Part shown: one piece after another, positions 51,901-64,000 of the stretch | How positions within the stretch are numbered: position 1 is the stretch's first letter | Layout of the letters: the number at the start of each line of letters is the position of its first letter | Origin: Pomacea canaliculata | Taxonomy: Eukaryota; Mollusca; Gastropoda; Architaenioglossa; Ampullariidae | Assembly: GCF_003073045.1 (NCBI RefSeq) | Contig: NC_037594.1 | Coordinates: 19,040,927 to 19,104,926, forward strand | Direction of reading: 5' to 3' | Length of the DNA stretch: 64,000 nucleotides | Notes under the pieces: generated by a model | The model's input: only the letters and a program-made list of their open reading frames with translations | The model's database searches: none | What the model was told of the DNA's origin: nothing | Program-made: the position numbers and the translations under genes

Positions 51901-54850
51901 TTCTTGTAAACTAAAAGAATCCCTTAAATCTTGTAGTGCGCAGTAAATTATAATTTTTAAATTCAAATAGTATGGTAAAACTATCCACAAGGGATTTCTG
52001 ATTTCCCATTAGTTACTAATTAGATTTGCAGTGATGAAATCAGTTGTTTTAACATAGCTGAGTTTGATTGGAGAATAGACAAAATGGCATTCAAATATGT
52101 TTGTATAAAGGATCTAAAAAATACATTGCATAATTTAAAAAACAAAGTGTAACAATAATTTTCCTCAGAAGTAATGGCTTACACATCTCTAATCATATAA
52201 GGAGAAAGATTTATTGAAAAAAATGTTATCCCTGTAGTGGTTGGTGGTATATTGGTAAGTTACAAATGTCAAAGACTCAGTTACTGGTCTCTGTTATCAA
52301 CAAGGTAATGGAGAGCAGTCAGTTTTACTATCACTTATCATCACTGTGGATGTTCCTAAACATAGATTTTACTTTTTTTTAAAGTTGATTTGTTCATCAT
52401 TCGAAAAATGTAGGATGTATATTTTCAGAATCTTGTCAGTTAAGCACACAGTTGCAAGTTAATGGTAACTGTTGCACTAAGTTAGAGTCATCATACCAGC
52501 CTTGTCAAAGCTAGCTAAGCCTGTAATAGTAAACAGACAAAATGTTAAGACTAATATAATGCCCTTAAATCTTAACATTAAGGGAAAACTGCATGTAATG
52601 GATGCTTCTTGTGTTTCCAGACAGTTGCAGCAGGAATATAGAGACCGGGAAGAAACTTTGAAGCAGCAGCTGCAGAAGGTCACAGAGAAAGCCGGTGCAC
52701 AGATCAAAGATTTACAACACCATTTGCAAGATTCTGAGGAGCGACTTAAAGGTCTTCCAAGAAGTTCTTAAAAATTATCATGCAGGAAAGAGCAAAGCTA
52801 TATCTCAAGTCTTCTTAACTGAGCAGTTAAAGACACGTAACAATCTGAATCCCTATCTAAATCCAAGCATATTTCCGAAGAGAGAAGGCTTGTGCAAGAT
52901 CTTGGCTTACAGTTTGAAATTTAAGTACCAGTAAGAAGGGGGCAATTTACAGAATGAAAATATGACCACTGAACATATTTATTCTTGGATGTCTGTATCT
53001 GCTTTACCCATACCTCTCTCTTGAATGTGAACAAAGATTTTTTTTATTTGCATGTTTTACATCTGGAATTCACAATTTGTGTTTGCTTGCTCGCTAGGAG
53101 CAAACCACAAGCTGCAAGTACAACAGGAGTCACGGGCATACCTAGAGCAAGAGCTGCAGTCAAAGGTTGGAACACTGACCAAGGAGAGGGATGAGCTGCT
53201 AGAGCTATCCATGCAGCGTGGCAAACTTATCCAGGTAAGCCATCTTCTTTATTTTTCAATAATTTATGCTTTTTATGCAAATTTTGTCCTCAAAGCCTGA
53301 AGCAAGATTTGACATTGGTTCCCTTTAAACATCCCTCTTCATGACATCATCTTTTCAACCCAGGGTGGAAAAGCAGACTGTTATGCTTAATATCTTTGCT
53401 TTAATGCAACCGATACACTTTCTTGCTGTGGGGAACATTTGAGCTGCAGCAAGTCAGTTTTGAACTGACAAAATAATTTACTATTTGCAACAAGATTTTA
53501 TTGGGGACTCAATAAACACACAATGAACAAAACTGCTCAGCATCAACACATTATCTAGTTTTAAATAGGCAACAGGGTAATATTGTTTGTTTTTTCTTCA
53601 GTTTCCACCAACCATCTCATCCTTCACATACCCGTCATTTTGTGCGATAAGACATCCTAAAGTGTGAATTTAAAGAAATATATACAGTACAGCCACATGT
53701 GTATGTGAAAAATAAATGATCATGTTTTAAGAAAGAGATTTATATTTTCAGAAGGAGCAAGCAGAAAATAAGAGACTCACGAAGAAGGTAGAAGAAGCTG
53801 AAAAACTCGTGAAATCAATGCAAATTAAATTTGAGTATGTTTTTTCTTATTTTATAGAATACAAAAGTTTTCACTTTTCTGGACTTTGCATAAGCCATGG
53901 CTTGTTTCATTTATGTGTGGATGGGTTCTTGCATAGGAATATATACCTTATGGTGTTCTCATAAATCTTTTCGAGCCTTTTAAGAAAACTTTACTGGTAA
54001 ATAATGTTTATATGCTCACTACAAATTTACATATTTATGATCTTTTCTCCTTCTGTTGCAGTTGTGAAGCTGCTGCAGTAAATGCTAACCTTCAGGTTCA
54101 AAAGCTGAAGGAAGAGCTTACTGAAACCGAAGCAAAGTATGCAGATATGCAAAAGGTACAGTGATGATAATTTTCAGACAGGTCAGAGTGTGTATTGATA
54201 ACAGATATTCAGTGATATTGAAGTAAAATTTGTAGTACTACACTCCTGTCAGCCCTCAGTATTCAGAGGTTTAGGATCACAGCACCCCTAAGACAATCTA
54301 TAAATAACGCCAAGACATCTTCCCTATTAGATATATTTTTATATATTATATATATTTTATGCATTTATAACTTATCAATTTTTTTTACCTCACTTTTTCT
54401 AGTCTTCATGTGTCATCAGCAATGGCTTTAAAATTTAACAAAAGCAAAAAAAAAAAAATCCCATTTTCAGATGGTAAACTCAGATATGATTAAAAACTTC
54501 AAAAGAGAAACGTAAATGCTGATAGCAAGCAATTAACTGGTAAAATGTCTTTAAATCAAAGCCACATTACTTCATCATCTGATATGTACTAGAAGAGCTG
54601 CTTTTAGGTGGGGTATATAGACGGTTTTACTTTTTTGGCAGATGCCAAACTACATAATAGACCAACTTGGCTGATGATGAGATGAAGTAAAGTGCAAACC
54701 ATAGCCTTCTCCCCAAGACTTAAGTTGCAGAGAGCACAATCTGATGAATTCATTTTGTTTCAGGAATTTGCTGCCTTCAAAAAACATTCTGGTGAACTGT
54801 TGAGGCAAGAAAAAGAACTTAATGAAAGACTTAGACACATAATTGGTTGA
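48908..54850 (+). CDS. CCDC89: Coiled-coil domain-containing protein 89
   Basis: Seven exons, 48908-48967, 51095-51567, 52621-52751, 53098-53234, 53752-53834, 54062-54155 and 54764-54850, give 354 aa (human CCDC89 about 374). The whole protein after residue 20 is predicted coiled coil, rich in E/K/L heptads. Blocks match vertebrate CCDC89: MLRSRIDEQSRLIMILK (human MLRSRIEEQSQLICILK), LASNHEEMIKIKNEYK, LREENARLKNENS, LTKERDELLELSMQRGKLIQ and the C-terminal FKKHSGELLRQEKELNERLR. In mammals it was described as a partner of HEY-family factors and is testis-rich, with function unclear. The start is fixed by the first exon, which ends at CAA|GTAAGC. All other sites are GT-AG and the phases agree. 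From memory the human gene is intronless, unlike this one. Confidence 0.93.
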
Positions 54851-56813
54851 GATCCCCAAAAGCCTTGCATTAAGAACATAATTTTTACCACTTTTAACTG
54901 TTTGAGGTTTCAAAGTGCTTGGCTGATCTTAAAATATGACAATGAAGTAATGTTTTAGTACTGCTTTCTAGTACTGAAGTTCCTTTTTTGTGATCCAAAC
55001 AGTGGCTTAATATAGGGTAGGCCCTGTATAATCAGCATTAAAGAACTCATCATTCGTGTATTGTAAAATAAAAGCTTTTTCTTTACAAAAAAGCAGTTTC
55101 CAATGTACAAAGTATCCCTGTACAATATTAGAATTACGTGGTTGCCAATATTTACAACCATTTTGACTCCAATGCATATTTTTTAATGCCAATTTCACAT
55201 TTTGATAAAATAACTCTGTTCTGTAAATTTCAGCTTTGTACACGCATTTCTAAAATTACTGATTGTGAAAGTTTTCTTTTTGACACCTGCATTTAACATG
55301 TGCAGAATCTGTCTATGGCAAGTAACAGGTATCAATAAGAATTATTTGTGTAGTCTAGGAACCTTTGGCTTGTTGCTAAATTAATATAGCACCTGTCAGC
55401 AAAAATGTCCATGTTCTACCAATATTTTGAGACAACGAGCAGTTTTTTCCCCCTGGCTGTGCACATACCAGAGGTACAGTAGATTTAAGTGGTCAGAGAT
55501 AGTGCTTTTAATAAAGAAGCAAATAATCTCTTGCACCTTTCTTCTTTAATGTTTCTTCAGTTTGTAACTGTGGACTGCATCTACTACGGAAAATACATTA
55601 AGTGAAACTGCCAAGAAATGCTCTTCCTGATCTGCCCTTATAAAAAAGAAAAGCTATCTCTGTGTGAGCAACAGCTCCCTACCTCATGAAAAAGAATTCA
55701 ATGACTTGAAGAAATCACAAAAATGGCCATGCTGGAGGCAATATTTTAAGAGCTTGGATATGAGCCTTCCGTTAGACCGGCCACAGAAGGGAGTGGGAGA
55801 GGCCAATCTACTGAATATCCAGTTGGACAGAATCAAACTGCCAAAAAGATCCCAACTGTTGATTTTGAGATGTTGATTAGTGGTACAAGTCTTTAGGTGT
55901 GTGATATAGACTTGCAGTGTATATGGAAGTCTGCATTCCATCAGCTGGAGTGAAAACAAGATTTAAAACATGCATAGCTCCAAGCAAGTCTCTCGTGTAT
56001 GCCATATGCATTAATTCTCATTAAACAGTTTCAACAAATTTTAGTTTTATTTAAAACCATCAGTGATCACAAGATATAACAGATTTTTAATATTTTGATT
56101 AGCTACAATGTTCCATCATAAATGCTGATGATGGCACTGAAGTTTTTTTTTTTTTAACATTGAAAGATACACAGGCCAGAAATCTATCCCCGTAAATGTT
56201 CAATCTAAGCTTTTACTTTGAGAACAGATCTGGCCATAACCTTTTCTGGTGTCTTTATGACCCAATACATTAGCAGTATCCTTCTAGTGCCCAATATTGA
56301 CCACTTAGATTTTTACCATACTACTGCAGTTTACCAGAATATACAACCCCTCGATGCCGGAATAAGTATGTTCTATAGAGTGTTTCCAGGAGGTATGACT
56401 GATTTCTTGTCAGTAAAAAGTTTTACAAAGATTCTTACCAACTTACTGCATACTTCCAACAAATGCACTTTTAGATAAAATAAACTTCATAGAAAAGTAT
56501 CAAAAGAATGCACACTAGTTGCTCTAGATAAATACCTTTTTTTTTAAAAATATTGACAATGAATCAATACTGTGTGCTAGTTCTTTCACATGTCCTATAG
56601 GGACATTGTTTAATTCTGAAACATTCATATATAAACAACAACTTCTGTTTATTTAAAAAAGTGAAGTTTATTCAAGAAATTCTAAATTAAAAACAAAACG
56701 GAAGTCATGAACAATAAAACTGGTGGAGCTCAAGTTGTGGCTATACAGTCATGTTCGAAGGCAGATGATAATTTTCTTCTGTTCTGCAGGCAATTTCATA
56801 ATGTTAGTCTGCT
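54851..56813. other. Convergent 3' region of CCDC89 and SRSF10
   Basis: It contains the 3' UTRs of the two convergent genes. Plus-strand AATAAA words occur at about 55066, 55510 and 56478. A minus-strand signal (TTTATT, about 56667) would end the SR gene near 56650. The short ORFs here have no recognisable product. Confidence 0.6.

Positions 56814-64000
<7,187 letters not shown>

Overview
The window is nuclear DNA from an animal. It is AT-rich, its genes are split into many small exons by long introns, and it carries degraded LINE, SINE and DNA-transposon copies. I see nothing bacterial, viral or organellar. Gene content (GATOR2, RPA, ESCRT-associated and SR-protein genes) is bilaterian. The tRNA-headed SINEs and LINE tails look like those of molluscs and other lophotrochozoans, so a gastropod or other mollusc is my best guess, not a proven one.

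Layout, left to right. (1) 1-12.8 kb: mostly without recognisable genes, with several GC-richer patches, a duplicated ~0.5 kb repeat at 7.4-8.7 kb and fold-back repeats. An unrecognised exon-like ORF lies on the minus strand at the left edge. (2) 12.8-23.8 kb, minus: GLCCI1 (FAM117 family), four N-terminal and central coding exons. (3) 25.9-27.4 kb, minus: UMAD1 (UMA domain, ESCRT-I associated). (4) 28.2-30.2 kb, plus: RPA3, the smallest replication protein A subunit, head to head with UMAD1. (5) 33.7-48.0 kb, minus: MIOS, complete in 27 coding exons (870 aa). (6) 48.9-54.9 kb, plus: CCDC89, complete in 7 exons (354 aa), head to head with MIOS. (7) 56.8-62.7 kb, minus: an SRSF10-type SR splicing factor whose N-terminal exon lies beyond the right edge.

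GLCCI1-UMAD1-RPA3-MIOS is, from memory, the order and relative orientation of the human 7p21.3 genes, so this looks like an ancient microsynteny block. The genes are not one pathway: MIOS signals amino acids to mTORC1, RPA3 binds ssDNA, UMAD1 touches ESCRT-I and SRSF10 regulates splicing.

The most notable signals are three introns with U12-type (minor spliceosome) signals: an AT-AG intron that splits the RNP1 motif of SRSF10, and two in MIOS. The SRSF10 U12 intron also holds a ~470 nt stretch packed with CAAG tetramers next to a good cryptic 3' splice site. This resembles a self-regulatory splicing enhancer.
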